Of a DNA stretch of 64,000 nt, positions 1 through 11,054 are shown in pieces; position 1 is the stretch's first letter, and every line of letters starts with the position of its first letter. The stretch is from the NCBI GenBank assembly GCA_916610825.1, contig OU744448.1, forward strand, positions 7,178,650-7,242,649, written 5' to 3'. Both the position numbers and the translations under genes were made by a program. The notes below the pieces were generated by a model. It was not told where the DNA came from and searched no databases. It was given only the letters and a program-made list of their open reading frames with translations. The DNA is from Haliclystus octoradiatus (Eukaryota > Cnidaria > Staurozoa > Stauromedusae > Haliclystidae).

Positions 1-500
1 ATAGTCAAACGTGTATCGAAGTGATTTAAAAAACTAGATGAAAAAATATCAAGTCTATATTTAGAAACAGCCATTTAAATTGACATAAGTGTGATTTCAC
101 GTCTTTTCAGATTTTGAAAAAAGCCGGTTTTTATGTTTTTCCACTTTAAATGTCTCTCATACTAAAACGGGCGATACAATTCACTTCATTTCTTATTATG
201 TCATAGTCAAACGTGTATCGAAGTGATTTAAAAAAACTAGATGAAAAAATATCAAGTCTATATTTAGTAACAGCCATTTAAGTTGACCTAAGTGTGATTT
301 GACGTCTTTTGAGATTTTGAAAAAAGCTGGTTTTTATGTTTTTCTACTTTAAATGTCTCTCATACTAGGACGATGTGTGCCAATGACCTGATACCACTCT
401 ACATGGCTATTACATGTGTATCGGATACAATTAAAAAGATTTTATGAAAAAATAACTTGCATTTCTTCAGATACAGCCAGTTAAGTTGGTATCAAGTTAG
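1..500. repeat. Satellite-like tandem repeat, about 202-bp unit, cut by the window edge
   Basis: Two near-identical units begin at 1 and 203 with the same AGTCAAACGTGTATCGAAG string. A third, more diverged unit runs to about 500. Each unit contains a 'caagt(c/t)tatatttag' block, a 'cagccatttaa(g)ttgac' block and a 'tgaaaaaagc(c/t)ggttttt' block. The same blocks recur in the roughly 190-bp tandem units at 15420-16105 and 17210-18650, so this is another copy of one dispersed satellite or transposon-subterminal family. The left edge lies outside the window. Confidence 0.75.
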
Positions 501-1554
501 TATTTATCATTTGAACGTGGTTATGAATCAACTTATTTTATTTCGTACATAATAAGTGTCAATTTTGATTGTGAAAAGTTTTGTTATTTACGAAAATCGG
601 ACTTGCAGAAATGCTGTTTATGCCGCCGCGTCTGTAGTTGAACAACGCTGAACAGCAGGAGTTAAAGTGTAATGACGTTCTGCCACTCCCTCCAACTTCC
701 GCCCAGCGCAAGCTTTCTGTCGATATTACGCAGATCCTACTATTCATAAAAAAGATTTGGGTCTGCGCGCAGGTTACTCTGTCTCCTAATCCTTGTAATT
801 TTTTTCCCAATGCATAAATATGACATGAAACACACCAGCAACCAGCAACAATGCTGAATAACCAAAAAGGCACAGAAGTAACTTTATAAATCTATAAATC
901 AAATAAATCTGCCAATAATACGAATTTACATGCTTTATGGAACTGAAGAAAGTACTTTCGACAGCATTCAGCCGTTTATTCGCTCGGCTGTAAATACGAA
1001 CTTCAGATCACGTGATCATACATTCGATTCTCAGCCACAATATCCAATAATTTCAAATTTACTTTTAACTTGAAAATGGCTGATGTTAATAGCCGAAACG
1101 TCGTTTAAAACAATAAAAATCCATAACTGTTACCTCTGACTTTTGTATTGAAATAGTGATAATAATAACGTCGGATATGATATATAGCAGTTGAGATTCA
1201 ATATCATTTGACAGAACAGCAATACTGATAATATAATGGAGTCAAAGATGCTGTCGAAGATGTATCATTCTATGATATAAGGTAAAAACGAAATTAAACC
1301 CAGGGAAAAAGACGTAAAATTTAAATATTCAAGTCTAGTCGATTAAATTATACTTCTCCTATAGCACTACCTGACTACTAAATTGTCCAGTTCCTTTGTT
1401 TGTTTTGGATCTCATCAGATTGCAAAATCACGATACTGTATTCACATCAATCGTTGAATCGCCTTCTCTTCCTTAATTTACATCATATTTCATTCATTAC
1501 GCTTGTGTTTTCTACTGCTAGTGGCACAAAGATAGCAGGAATAGGACAGGTCAC
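501..1554. other. Non-coding stretch with a retroelement-tail-like motif at 1070-1120
   Basis: No gene is recognised. The stretch 1070-1120 reads CTTGAAAATGG, then CTGATG, then AGCCGAAACGTC, then an AATAAAAATCC tail. On the opposite strand the 3' flank of the Penelope-like element (9655-9705) reads CTTGAAAATGG, GATGGCCGAAACGTT and CAATAAAACACC. The shared layout suggests a decayed copy of the same kind of retroelement end. CTGATG followed by CGAAAC also resembles a degenerate hammerhead core, a motif known from Penelope-like elements, but the pairing is not convincing by eye. Confidence 0.35.
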
Positions 1555-3141
1555 CAGGCGCGGATAGAGGGTAAGTCTAAAAAGTCCCAAGACTTACCCT
1601 TTTTCTCTTGCAAATTCATTTTATTTACTAAATTTTGGATTGAAATGTTTCGTGACTTTATTCGACTTTTCTAGCTGCACGCAGTCCAGACACCACATTT
1701 TACTTGTTGTTCATTGGTTTGTTTGGTATTGAGGTTTCATATACACAAAAGGACTTACCCTGAAGCCTCGATTACATTTTTGCAAATTTTGAATATTTTT
1801 CTGATGTTTTCATTGGTCTGCCGAAATTTTTCTTGCGTGTGATTGGAGCGGCTCGTAGAGGAGCTTCAAAAGGACTTACCCTGAGACTTGTGAAATGGCC
1901 TCGCGGCAGACCGTTGTCTGACGTAGGCAGAGCAATAATTAGCAGAGTTTTGACCGTGATTTTTGAGACTTACCTACCATGCCTCGATTTAGTCAGAGAC
2001 TTCTGCGCCTTATCGATTTCTTGTTGGACAAGTCTGAGAAAGTCTGAGAAAGTCTGGAGCTTTAACTACAAATCATCATGTTGCTTGTGGCCCACACATT
2101 TTGCTACGAAGTTAAATTTGGCTGGATATACCCTGCACATACGAAAGGCTGGTAATTTGGACGATATCAACAACAGTCAGCAACGTCTTATGGCGAAGTT
2201 GTCTTATTTTTCGCTATTTTCTTTGCTGAAATCTTATTTTATAATGTTTTTATCGCAAATTCGGAAATCTACATGCTGAAAGATATTTACATTTACATTA
2301 ACTGTTTACATTTCTACTAATTACTAAGAATCCGAGGAGTAGCTATGCACTGCTTTAAGGTACGTATTATTTTGTTTGGTTATGTTGTTAAATTATTGTT
2401 AAAGGTTCTCACACGGATTAGAATGGCTATATAAAGTCTGTGTTTGTTTATTCATACAGCCTTAGACTGAGAATGGTGGTTATATGTTTAATTAACAACA
2501 TGTTCATGATAATGTGCAAATAGGGGAAGGCAGACCGTCAAAGCCTTGCGATTTGAAATATCGTGCTGTTTGTCTTTTTTTAATACACATATTCTTCTAT
2601 ATGTTAAAGGTCCGAGATTCCGAAAGGACTTGATTATGCTGAATAACAGAGGTTAATATTTGATACATATAACTAAGCTCACATGCTGTCAATGTTGAGT
2701 CTCACAGTCTCATTCTCACACATGGTTCACGTCCATATAGTTTTCTTTTTGTAATTTCAGGTATACCAATTATACATGTAAAAAATTTAGACTGTAATAG
2801 CTTAGCTACATTATCAATATACTCTGAAGACTGTATTAAATCTTGGCCATGTATAATCTTAATCTTGACCTTGTAAAAAAATGATTGAAAAATATACGAA
2901 ATCGAAAATCATCAATCAAAAAATTGAAATGTGTTTTGTCTTGAATGACCAGTGTTTTAGTAATGCTTCAATATAGTAAAGTTGAGACCAAACTGCTTTT
3001 AGAGAGCTCCTAAGAGCTTGAAATTACAAAAAAAATTCCGGGGGGCATGTCCCCGTACCCCCTAGATGGACGGGGCTTCGCCCCTTTATTGTCCGATTTC
3101 AGTTTCGAGACTCACCCTATTTTAAAACTGATCCGCCCCTG
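1555..3141. mobile_element. hAT-like non-autonomous DNA transposon with 8-bp TSD
   Basis: The element is flanked by perfect 8-bp direct repeats CAGGTCAC at 1547-1554 and 3142-3149. Its ends form a short imperfect inverted repeat: CAGGCGCGGAT on the left and, read inward from the right, CAGGGGCGGAT. An 8-bp TSD with CAGG-type termini is the hAT superfamily signature. The motif 'gacttaccct' recurs in the left 400 bases (about 1591, 1750 and 1873), as expected of subterminal binding repeats. A GC-rich CCGGGGGGCATGTCCCC-type block lies near the right end. The 1587-bp element contains no recognisable transposase; an open frame at 1833-2279 matches nothing I know. Confidence 0.75.
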
Positions 3142-3363
3142 CAGGTCACCAACACGCAGTCCCATTCTGATACTTGGAAGTACAATATAGCCAAGGCTAT
3201 TTAACTCTTCCGTAAATCTTTTCTCCCTCTTCTGTATTCTGCGTTTGAGACTTGCCACTGCTTCAACTATTTTGTTTTTCAGTTCGGGATCATCTCAGTT
3301 GAAAATGATGTCCTATATTTATATTTTCATTTAATCAATGAATTTATATTGAATTGAACCACT

Positions 3364-3447
<84 letters not shown>

Positions 3448-4141
3448 TACGCCGATATATTGAAAAGGACATAAAATTTGAAACATCCTAATACCTGCAT
3501 CTGATTTTTTAGACTTTTTACAAATAAAAACGAGAATAAAATTCAAATATGAATTTGAAATCCAAGTTATCTAGAATCTTTATAGGATATAAATTCAAAG
3601 TGACACGTCTACTTAGAAAGATTGTACGGGTATTACTCCCCGATAATCGTAACAAATATGCAAGTATATATGACAAGGATTCAACTGGTTGGAATAATTA
3701 CAACAGGTCATGAAGAGCTTTCCAGAAATCTGAAGATTATCAACAAGTTTCAATGCGTCGATGAGCAAAGCTCGAGTCTCTGATAGAGTGGCTATTTGGT
3801 GAAGTAGCCAATTACTTTGCCTTTATGGACTTTTAAAAATACCTTAAATTAGATTTGTCCGAAGTCGGCACAATGAACAGAACTTGTGCGTTATCAAGAA
3901 ATTCCCTTACTTCCCTGACATTTTTTTTTGGGGGGGGGACATAAATCCACAAACTTTAGAAGAATATACTCAATATGATAAATCCAAAACAACAATAATA
4001 AATATTCAGTAACGTATTCACAAAAATAGCAATATATGTCATAAAAAGTAATAGATTAAAATTCAAATCGTTTTTATTTTTGATTATTTTAATTTTTCAA
4101 CGTTGAATTGTGTTTATTATTAATTCATTGCATATAGATTA
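3142..4141. other. Gene-free spacer
   Basis: Apart from the CA microsatellite and a T-run followed by a G-run near 3921-3938, I see no gene, RNA or mobile element. The spacer runs from the right TSD of the hAT-like element to the TSD of the large inverted-repeat element. Confidence 0.5.
3369..3445. repeat. (AC)n dinucleotide microsatellite
   Basis: About 38 uninterrupted AC dinucleotides. The cysteine/valine-rich open frame read across it on the minus strand is a by-product of the repeat and not a gene. Confidence 0.97.
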
Positions 4142-4164
4142 CTTAATTACGGTGGCCCACAACT

Positions 4165-4405
4165 GCCACTTACAACAACTTCACTTGCCTGCCACATTAA
4201 CTTCACTTGCCTGCCACATTAACTTTACTTGCCTGCCACAATAAGAAAATCATGCAGGATTAACTTTACTTGCCTGCCACAATAAGAAAATCATGCAGCA
4301 TTAACTTTACTTGCCTGCCACAACAAAAACATGAATTACAACAACTTCACTTGCCTGCCGCATTAAGAACTTACATTACAACAACTTCACTTGCCTGCCA
4401 CATTA
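4165..4405. repeat. Subterminal repeat cluster of the left arm
   Basis: Seven copies of ACTTYACTTGCCTGCCRCA occur in the first 260 bases of the element. Spacers include 'aataagaaaatcatgcag' (twice) and 'acttacattacaacaac'. The mirror-image cluster is in the right arm. Repeats of this kind near transposon ends usually bind transposase. The open frame across the cluster is not a gene. Confidence 0.8.
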
Positions 4406-5176
4406 AAAACTTACATTACGAAAGTGTTGCATTTATTACGGAAGTATATTCTTCCACGCGTCCGTTTGAAAACGAGATGCTGTGAAGAAATTTTCTATTC
4501 TGAGCCTCGGAATTCGGATAAAAAACATGGCCGCTGATTGTCTATTATTTTAGTCGATGCAGTTTTCTGTATTTAATAAACTGTGACTGACTGTTATAAC
4601 AACTCAAAGATAATCAATAACAACCAGGTAAAGCCATCATCTGTTTAATTGCCTAGGAACTTGCATGTTTTTTTTGTTATAATTGCAAATCAGTGAAGAC
4701 AGACAGTGAAGCATAAATTAATCAGATAAATACACTAGTTTGTCATTATTAGGGCTCCGTAGTGCAGAGAACAGTCCCATTATTTCATGATTATATATTC
4801 ATAAGAAAATCTATAGTACATTCACGGCCAAGTGTTACACGTTCTTGTATTGGAATAATCAATTAATTAACATGGTAATATGTATGAACTGATAATGACT
4901 AATAATTTATTATTTCAAAGTTAATAAGTGCATACAAGTCACTTGTTGCAATTATTCAATACCAATTTAATATAATTTTTTGTAAGACTTGGTAAATATA
5001 ACAATCAAATCAAGCTATTCGGCACGAAGGAATCTTGTAATGGCCGAGTTTGCCAAGGGACTGATACAATTTGGGCAGCTTGATGATTTGAAACCGAAGA
5101 AAGAAAGCTTGAAATCACTGTTTGGTTTGTACTGCCAAAAGTGAACTATCACAAATAAAAATATATAAATTATGGC

Positions 5177-5413
5177 CTACCAAATGCCTGTGCATTGAAG
5201 TATGCTGTCACAAAAATATCTTTGAATTGATTGTATGTCTTTCATATGCTGTAGTTGCAACGACATGGGCTTTTCACAGGCGCTGACCAGTGGGTAGCAT
5301 ATTGTATGGGCCGTATCTCCTGTACAGTCATGATTGAAACTGACCATGATGCTCTGAGATGTTTTGTTCCGTGGGATGTGCCGTGTTCCTGTCAGCCATC
5401 CCAATAGTCCTGC
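5177..5413 (-). pseudogene. Inverted duplicate of the HECT-like C-lobe fragment (left arm)
   Basis: The minus-strand frame encodes the same C-terminal fragment as the right arm (8297-8524), with a few substitutions such as TGTRHIP for TGTRHVP. The in-frame TAA that interrupts the right-arm copy (8252-8254) is present here too (5447-5449, minus strand). The arms were therefore copied or homogenised after the gene was already broken. Confidence 0.7.
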
Positions 5414-5948
5414 TGACGTGGCTTCTACAGTTACCGTTTTTTGTTCTTATTCTGAAGTGTCAACATCCATTGGCTCAGATTCTGCTGCCGGTGTGTCTTC
5501 GTAAACATATGCAACTTGTCTCGATGGTATACTGCAGACTCCTCCAATGTACGTTTTGTAGATACAGGAGAAGGAGATGAATAACATGGTTGCAGAATAG
5601 ATAATATGTAAATGACAGTTGGCTCAAATTGATCGTTCCCTTTTTGGCAGTAGAAACAGTGATTTGAATCTTTCTTTCTTCGGTTTCAGATCATCAAGCA
5701 ATTTGGGCATTGTGTGAGTCCCTTGGCAAACTCAGCCATCACCAGACTCCTTCGTGCCGAAAAGCTTGATTTGATCGTTTCCGCTATCGCCTTCTTATTC
5801 GATTCTGCTATGACTCATGTGTAGCCATGCTCCATTATTTCATCCATTCTGTTCTTCATATCATCCATTATCTCGCTAAGAATTTGTTTTTCTTTCTCTG
5901 CCAGGGCTTTGTCATCAACATCTGTCACTGGAAATGGCTCGAAAATAG

Positions 5949-6702
5949 CACCTCACTTAGGAGGGTGCATGAGCTCAAGCGACGAGTATATACCAGCCCT
6001 GGCCCAAACTATGCCTGGCACTGTGATGACTATGATAAATTAAAACCTTTTGGGTTTCCTATCCATGGTTGTATTGATGGCTGGAGCAGGAAGGTGTTAT
6101 GGCTTAACGTCACACGATCCAACAATTCACCGCAAGTTGTAGCACAGTTTTACCTAGATGCAATCAAAAGGTTAGGTGTACTCCAATGAAGTTACTAACA
6201 GATTCGGGAATAGAAAATGGTATTGCTGCAAGAGTACAGTGTTTTCTGAGAAAGGATCACAAATATGTTCAATCCACAAGAAATCAAAGAATAGAGGCTT
6301 GGTGGTCCCAACTAAGACGGCAGAGAAGCACTTAGTGGATCAATTTCTTTACGGATCTTGAAGAGCAAGACATATATAACAGAGCTGATGACATGCAAGC
6401 CAGCTGATACAGCCACATTGGAATACGCATTACATAAGACATTCCAAGTATCAAACTATTGCTGGCAGACCTGATGCATCGTACAATCTTCCTGAGCAAT
6501 CAGGTGGACTGCCAAAGAGTATCCGAGTATCGATAACATTGCTTTTTGTAAAACCCAGGTACTGGAGCCGCTTCAAGAGGATGAATATGAAGAGTATTTT
6601 ACTTATGCAATGAACGAAAGCCAGGAGAACTCTGCCCATGATTGGAAAACAGGATTGGAATTATACAACAAGTTAATGGGATTCGCCAGAAATGACGGGT
6701 AG
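5949..6702 (+). pseudogene. Integrase-core (DDE) transposase fragment of the IS3EU-like element
   Basis: The translation gives a recognisable integrase-like core. It begins with GPNYAWHCDDYDKLKPFGFP and IHGCIDGWSRKVLWL (first catalytic Asp). After a frameshift near 6180 it continues with LLTDSGIENG (second Asp) and RIEAWW (catalytic Glu). Then come an in-frame TAG in 'RST*WINFF', the conserved WN-H-IR segment, and GRPDASYNLPEQSGG in another frame. The last part ends at a TAG at 6700-6702. The N-terminal part is missing because the inverted arm starts at 5947. This domain type is common in transposons of fish and invertebrates. The frameshifts and stop make it a pseudogene. Confidence 0.75.
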
Positions 6703-7512
6703 TATTCCTCATCATTCAATCAATTTATATATTGTTTAAGATTTCTACATAAATTTGCAATAGCATTTATAGATTTATAGTCGGTATAAATTTTACTAAA
6801 AACTGAGACTGTGAAGCAATACAATTCATATGAATATAGACTTGCAATTAATTAAAGTAATGACCACTACACATTTTCTCATCATCGGATCACCAGTCAT
6901 ATAAATTTAATATACAATTTAAAAAATTTAATTTTGCTACCCTCTATAAATTCAATATTTATAACCCAAAAATGAAATATATTCAAAATATCAAGTACAG
7001 TATATACTCTATGTGTAAGACTACTGTTTCATTGTAATGTGATGTGCTTATCATATACTACGTACACGCAGGGTAACCCCCAAATGATGGCCATACTGGG
7101 ACGTGTCATTTTTTTGGGTCCATTTCCAGGTGAGAGATACCACAGACTAAATATTGCTCCCAAAATAACTTGAGGCCAAACTATTTTGTGATTAATTCTC
7201 GTAAGTATAGTTGTTGCTGTTGTATTTTATGTAAGGATCAGGAGCAGCTGGACTAGGATACAAATCCTTTGAATTCCAAAAAATATCAAAGTAGATAACT
7301 TTTCGGATAATCATACATAAAGGTTCAGAGGTTTGATTTCATCTTTTTAAAAACTTTTTGTGACTTAATAGCGAAGCTCGAAATATTTAGGGCGCGGAGC
7401 AAATTTTTCTAGTGAATGATCAGTAATTACGGTGCGTTCCCCCATGACGTGACATAACATTCAGCTCGACATTGGCAGTTTGTTTGTTTGTATGGATGTC
7501 TACAACTAGCTT
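6703..7512. other. Non-coding part of the IS3EU-like element
   Basis: This AT-rich stretch lies between the transposase remnant and the HECT-like remnant. At about 7070-7145 it contains 'gtgtcatttttttgggtcc' followed by 'atttccaggtgagaga'. That resembles, in reverse complement, the right part of the short element at 51811-52077, so it is probably a fragment of that repeat family. Nothing else is recognised. Confidence 0.4.
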
Positions 7513-8524
7513 CCTTTCCAAGAGCAAGGAATCACTGTCAAGGCTGTCAAGTATTTTGGTGAAGCTGGCATTGATCAAGGAGCCATGGGCAAAGAGTTCA
7601 TGAGCTCTTGTATATTAAAAATCAGAGAAGAGCTCTTTAAAATACCATTCTTCTCGATGACATACATTCAGTAATAGAACCTATCAGACGTGTGGAGAAG
7701 TTGTGGCAGTTTGTCTTGCACATGGTGGTCCACCGGAGCAGTTCATGGACGATGTAGCATATAACTGTATTTTCGAGCCATGTCCAGTGACAGATGGTGA
7801 TGACGAAGCCCTGGCAGAGAAAGAAATACAAATTCTTAGTGAGATAATGGATGATATGAAGAACAGAATTGATGAAATAATGGAGCATAGGGAGTCATAG
7901 CAGAATCGAACAAGAAGGCGATAGCGGAAACGATTAAATCAAGCTTTTCGGCACGAAGGTGATGGCTGAGTTTGCCAAGGGACTCACACAATGCCCAAAT
8001 TGCTTGATGATCTGAAACCGAAGAAAGAAAGATTCAAATCACTGTTTCTACTGCCAAAAAGGGAACGATCAATTTGAGCCAACTGTCATTTACATATTAT
8101 CTATTCTGCAACCATGTTATTCATCTCCTTCTCCTGTATCTACAAAACGTACATTGGAGGAGTCTGCAGTATACCATCGAGACAAGTTGCATATGTTTAC
8201 GAAGACACACCGGCAGCAGAATCTGAGCCAATGGATGTTGACACTTCAGAATAAGAACAAAAAACGGTAACTGTAGAAGCCACGTCAGCAGGACTATTGG
8301 GATGGCTGACAGGAACACGGCACGTCCCACGGAACAAAACATCTCAGAGCATCATGGTCAGTTTCAATCATGACTGTACAAGAGATACGGCCCATACAAT
8401 ATGCTACCCACTGGTCAGCGCCTGTGAAAAGCCCATGTCGTTGCAACTACAGCATATGAAAGACATACAATCAATTCAAAGATATTTTTGTGACAGCATA
8501 CTTCAATGCACAGGCATTTGGTAG
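7513..8524 (+). pseudogene. HECT-type E3 ubiquitin ligase-like domain carried by the transposon
   Basis: Three blocks in successive frames match the HECT architecture. Near 7530-7666, 'VKYFGEAGIDQGAMGKEF' resembles the HECT opening motif F-GE-G-D-GG--EF. At 7703-7900, VAVCLAHGGPPEQFMDD resembles the small-lobe 'G--i--a---gG' segment and is followed by an acidic tail. At 8297-8524, LLGWLTGTRHVP then VSFNHDCTRDTAHTIC resemble the C-lobe TG----P and A-TC catalytic-cysteine region. Stops near 7666, a TAA at 8252-8254 and frame changes break it. Most of it lies in the right inverted arm. Functional assignment rests on motif recognition by eye. Confidence 0.55.
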
Positions 8525-9553
8525 GCCATAATTTATATATTTTTATTTGTGATAGTTCACTTTTGGCAGTACAAACCAAACAGTGATTTCAAGCTTTCTT
8601 TCTTCGGTTTCAAATCATCAAGCTGCCCAAATTGTATCAGTCCCTTGGCAAACTCGGCCATTACAAGATTCCTTCGTGCCGAATAGCTTGATTTGATTGC
8701 TATATTTACCAAGTCTTACAAAAAATTATATTAAATTGGTATTGAATAATTGCAACAAGTGACTTGTATACACTTATTAACTTTGAAATAATAAATTATT
8801 AGTCATTATCAGTTCATACATATTACCATGTTAATTAATTGATTATTCCAATACAAGAACGTGTAACACTTGGCCGTGAATGTACTATAGATTTTCTTAT
8901 GAATATATAATCATGAAATAATGGGACTGTTCTCTGCACTACGGAGCCCTAATAATGACAAACTAGTGTATTTATCTGATTAATTTATGCTTCACTGTCT
9001 GTCTTCACTGATTTGCAATTAAAACAAAAAAAACATGCAAGTTCCTAGGCAATTAAACAGATGATGGCTTTACCTGGTTGTTATTGATTATCTTTGAGTT
9101 GTTATAACATTCAGTCACAGTTTATTAAATACAGAAAACTGCATCGACTAAAATAATAGACAATCAGCGGCCATGTTTTTTATCCGAATTCCGAGGCTCA
9201 GAATAGAAAATTTCTTCACAGCATCTCGTTTTCAAACGGACGCGTGGAAGAATATACTTCCGTAATAAATGCAACACTTCCGTAATGTAAGTTTTTAATG
9301 TGGCAGGCAAGTGAAGTTGTTGTAATGTAAGTTCTTAATGCGGCAGGCAAGTGAAGTTGTTGTAATTCATGTTTTTGTTGTGGCAGGCAAGTAAAGTTAA
9401 TGCTGCATGATTTTCTTATTGTGGCAGGCAAGTAAAGTTAATGCTGCATGATTTTCTTATTGTGGCAGGCAAGTAAAGTTAATGTGGCAGGCAAGTGAAG
9501 TTAATGTGGCAGGCAAGTGAAGTTGTTGTAAGTGGCAGTTGTGGGCCACCGTA
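7769..9553. repeat. Right inverted arm of the IS3EU-like element
   Basis: This is the reverse complement of 4148-5947. Because it reads continuously with the HECT-like gene entering from the unique centre, it is probably the original arm and the left arm the copy. The outer end is the terminal repeat ending CCACCGTA at 9553. Confidence 0.9.
9290..9537. repeat. Subterminal repeat cluster of the right arm
   Basis: Seven copies of TGGCAGGCAAGTRAAGTT mirror the cluster at 4165-4405. Open frames reported across it are repeat by-products. Confidence 0.8.
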
Positions 9554-9866
9554 CTTAATAAGTTAACTAATATTTGATTTGATGAGTAGCTTCTTCTTAA
9601 AGCATTTGATAACAACAATCAAAGACAACAGTGTATTTGAAGGTGTTTTATTGATAAAACTCAACGTTTCGGCCATCGTCTGTGACCATTTTCAAGAGTG
9701 AAAGAAATTTTTATTATATAAAGTTAACTTTTATACTGTAAATAATTAATTTATTTCTAATTTATGACTTCCTAGATTATCTAATTGTAAAACAAAGAAC
9801 AAAAAACAAAATGTTTTGTCTGATAAAATAGTACAAGAAATTGACTTAATATAATTTGGATCGTAT

Positions 9867-10275
9867 TTAATCTGATTGACCATTCAGGTTTGGTTGTAAG
9901 TCCCTGATGAAAAGCATTTCGTAAAAGAGGCAATCCCATTTGGAGCTGCAATGTTTTAAAACTTTAAAATCATCGATTATATCGTCTCTTGTTTGATTGT
10001 GTTGTCGCATATGTTTCCCAATTGCTGAACTCTTTGTGCTGTGCTCTTCTATTCTTTGGTGTAGGTGACGCTTAGTGTATCCTACATAGCTTGAACTACA
10101 CAAGCCACACTTAAAATGATATATTACACAATGCTTCGAAACAAATTCAGGTTTGGCTTCACGATGCCTCAAGTCGTCTTTGAGTTTTCGACTGGTAAAA
10201 ACAGATAAAATGTTAACATTTATTTTATTACACAGAGATTTTATATCTATTCTCACTATATTACTTGCGCCCTGA
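9867..10275 (-). pseudogene. GIY-YIG endonuclease domain of the Penelope-like element
   Basis: The frame contains CGLCSSSYVGYTKRHLHQRI, in which S-YVGYT replaces the canonical GIY...YIG pair typical of Penelope endonucleases. A conserved HCVIYHFKC segment precedes it, and the frame ends with a short hydrophilic tail (LNGQSD). The frame continues upstream as HFKDQGASNIV and is then cut by the foldback insertion. The domain would nick target DNA for reverse transcription. Confidence 0.8.
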
Positions 10276-10285
10276 TCTTTAAAGT

Positions 10286-11047
10286 GTAAAGTGTATATCC
10301 CGGATATTGGGAGATTACTTCTTTAGATAGAGAAAAATTTTCTATTCGTACATGATCTTCTTGTGATTTTACTTTGCGTGATCATTTCTCCTTCAAAAAT
10401 GCAGTCAAAGTGACGACTTTTTGTTTCACTCTTTTTCCTCGAATAGGAACCCACTTATTTTCCACAAGAGGGCTTACACCGGAAAAAACACTAAACTTTT
10501 TACTTACTTGTCTCTAAATAAAAAACCGCTTAACCAAATGACAATCTGCTTTCGTAATGAAATTTTCAACGTTCAGCTGAAGATTTAGAGCTATATTTGA
10601 TCAATATTCAAGATCCAGGTAAAGAGATATAAGCCTCTAAATTCAAAAGTTTTTAGTTTTGGATTTTTCTCATTCAAGTGCTCACGCGACTAGCACCTCT
10701 TTACTTTACCTGGATCTTGAATATTGATCAAATATAGCTCTAAATCTTCAGCTGAACGTTGAAAATTTCATTCCGAAAGCAGATTGTCATTTGGTTTAGC
10801 GGTTTTTATTTAGAGACAAATAAATAAAAAGTTTAGTGTTTTTTTCGGTGTAAACTCTCATGTTGAAAATAAACGGGTTCCTGTTCGAGGAAAAAGAGTG
10901 AGACACAAAATCAACCCAAAATCGTCACTTTGACTGCATTTTTGAAGGAGAAATGATCGAGCAAAGTAAAAACACAAGAAGATCATGTACGAATAGAAAA
11001 TTTTTCTCTATCTAAAGAAGCAATCTCCCAATATCCGGGATATCCAT
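10286..11047. mobile_element. Palindromic foldback element inserted in the Penelope ORF
   Basis: The two halves are near-perfect inverted repeats around about 10665. The outer ends read ATATCCCGGATATTGGGAGA and its complement. The insertion splits the coding string KLTFK|DQGASN. The flanks 'ctttaaagt' (left) and 'ttttaaaagt' (right) look like an imprecise target duplication. There is no coding capacity, so it is a MITE-like or foldback element younger than the Penelope copy. Confidence 0.75.
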
Positions 11048-11054
11048 TTTAAAA

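Larger units (their letters stand above)
4148..5947. repeat. Left inverted arm (1.8 kb) of the IS3EU-like element
   Basis: This is the reverse complement of 7769-9553, nearly identical by eye, with scattered substitutions and small indels. The match stops abruptly at 'ggctcgaaaata' (5947). The arm carries, on the minus strand, an inverted copy of the HECT-like C-terminal coding sequence (5177-5413). Its inner end replaces whatever once encoded the N-terminal part of the transposase that continues at 5949. Confidence 0.9.
4148..9553. mobile_element. 5.4-kb IS3EU-like DNA transposon with giant inverted arms and 6-bp TSD
   Basis: Perfect 6-bp direct repeats CTTAAT flank the element at 4142-4147 and 9554-9559. 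The termini are perfect inverted repeats beginning TACGGTGGCCCACAACTGCC. Between them lie two 1.8-kb inverted arms, a central 1.8-kb unique region with an integrase-core (DDE) transposase fragment, and a HECT-like coding remnant. From memory, 6-bp TSDs, TA-starting termini and this integrase-type transposase describe the eukaryotic IS3EU superfamily; a Repbase search would settle it. All coding parts are broken, so the copy is dead. The near-identity of the arms indicates recent insertion or homogenisation. Confidence 0.7.

Noticed and set aside
559-873. 104-codon minus-strand frame
   Set aside because: No start context, no domain and no splice partners; composition looks random.
1833-2279. 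148-codon open frame on the plus strand
   Set aside because: It lies wholly inside the hAT-like element, crosses repeated 'gacttaccct' motifs and shows no domain I recognise. It is probably chance, although a decayed transposase segment cannot be excluded.
3331-3546. Minus-strand frame with a long Cys-Val run
   Set aside because: It is only the translation of the (AC)n microsatellite.
5827-5947. Apparent N-terminal extension of the integrase frame
   Set aside because: These bases are the inverted copy of 7769-7888, where the opposite strand carries the genuine HECT-associated frame. The extension is a shadow created by the arm.
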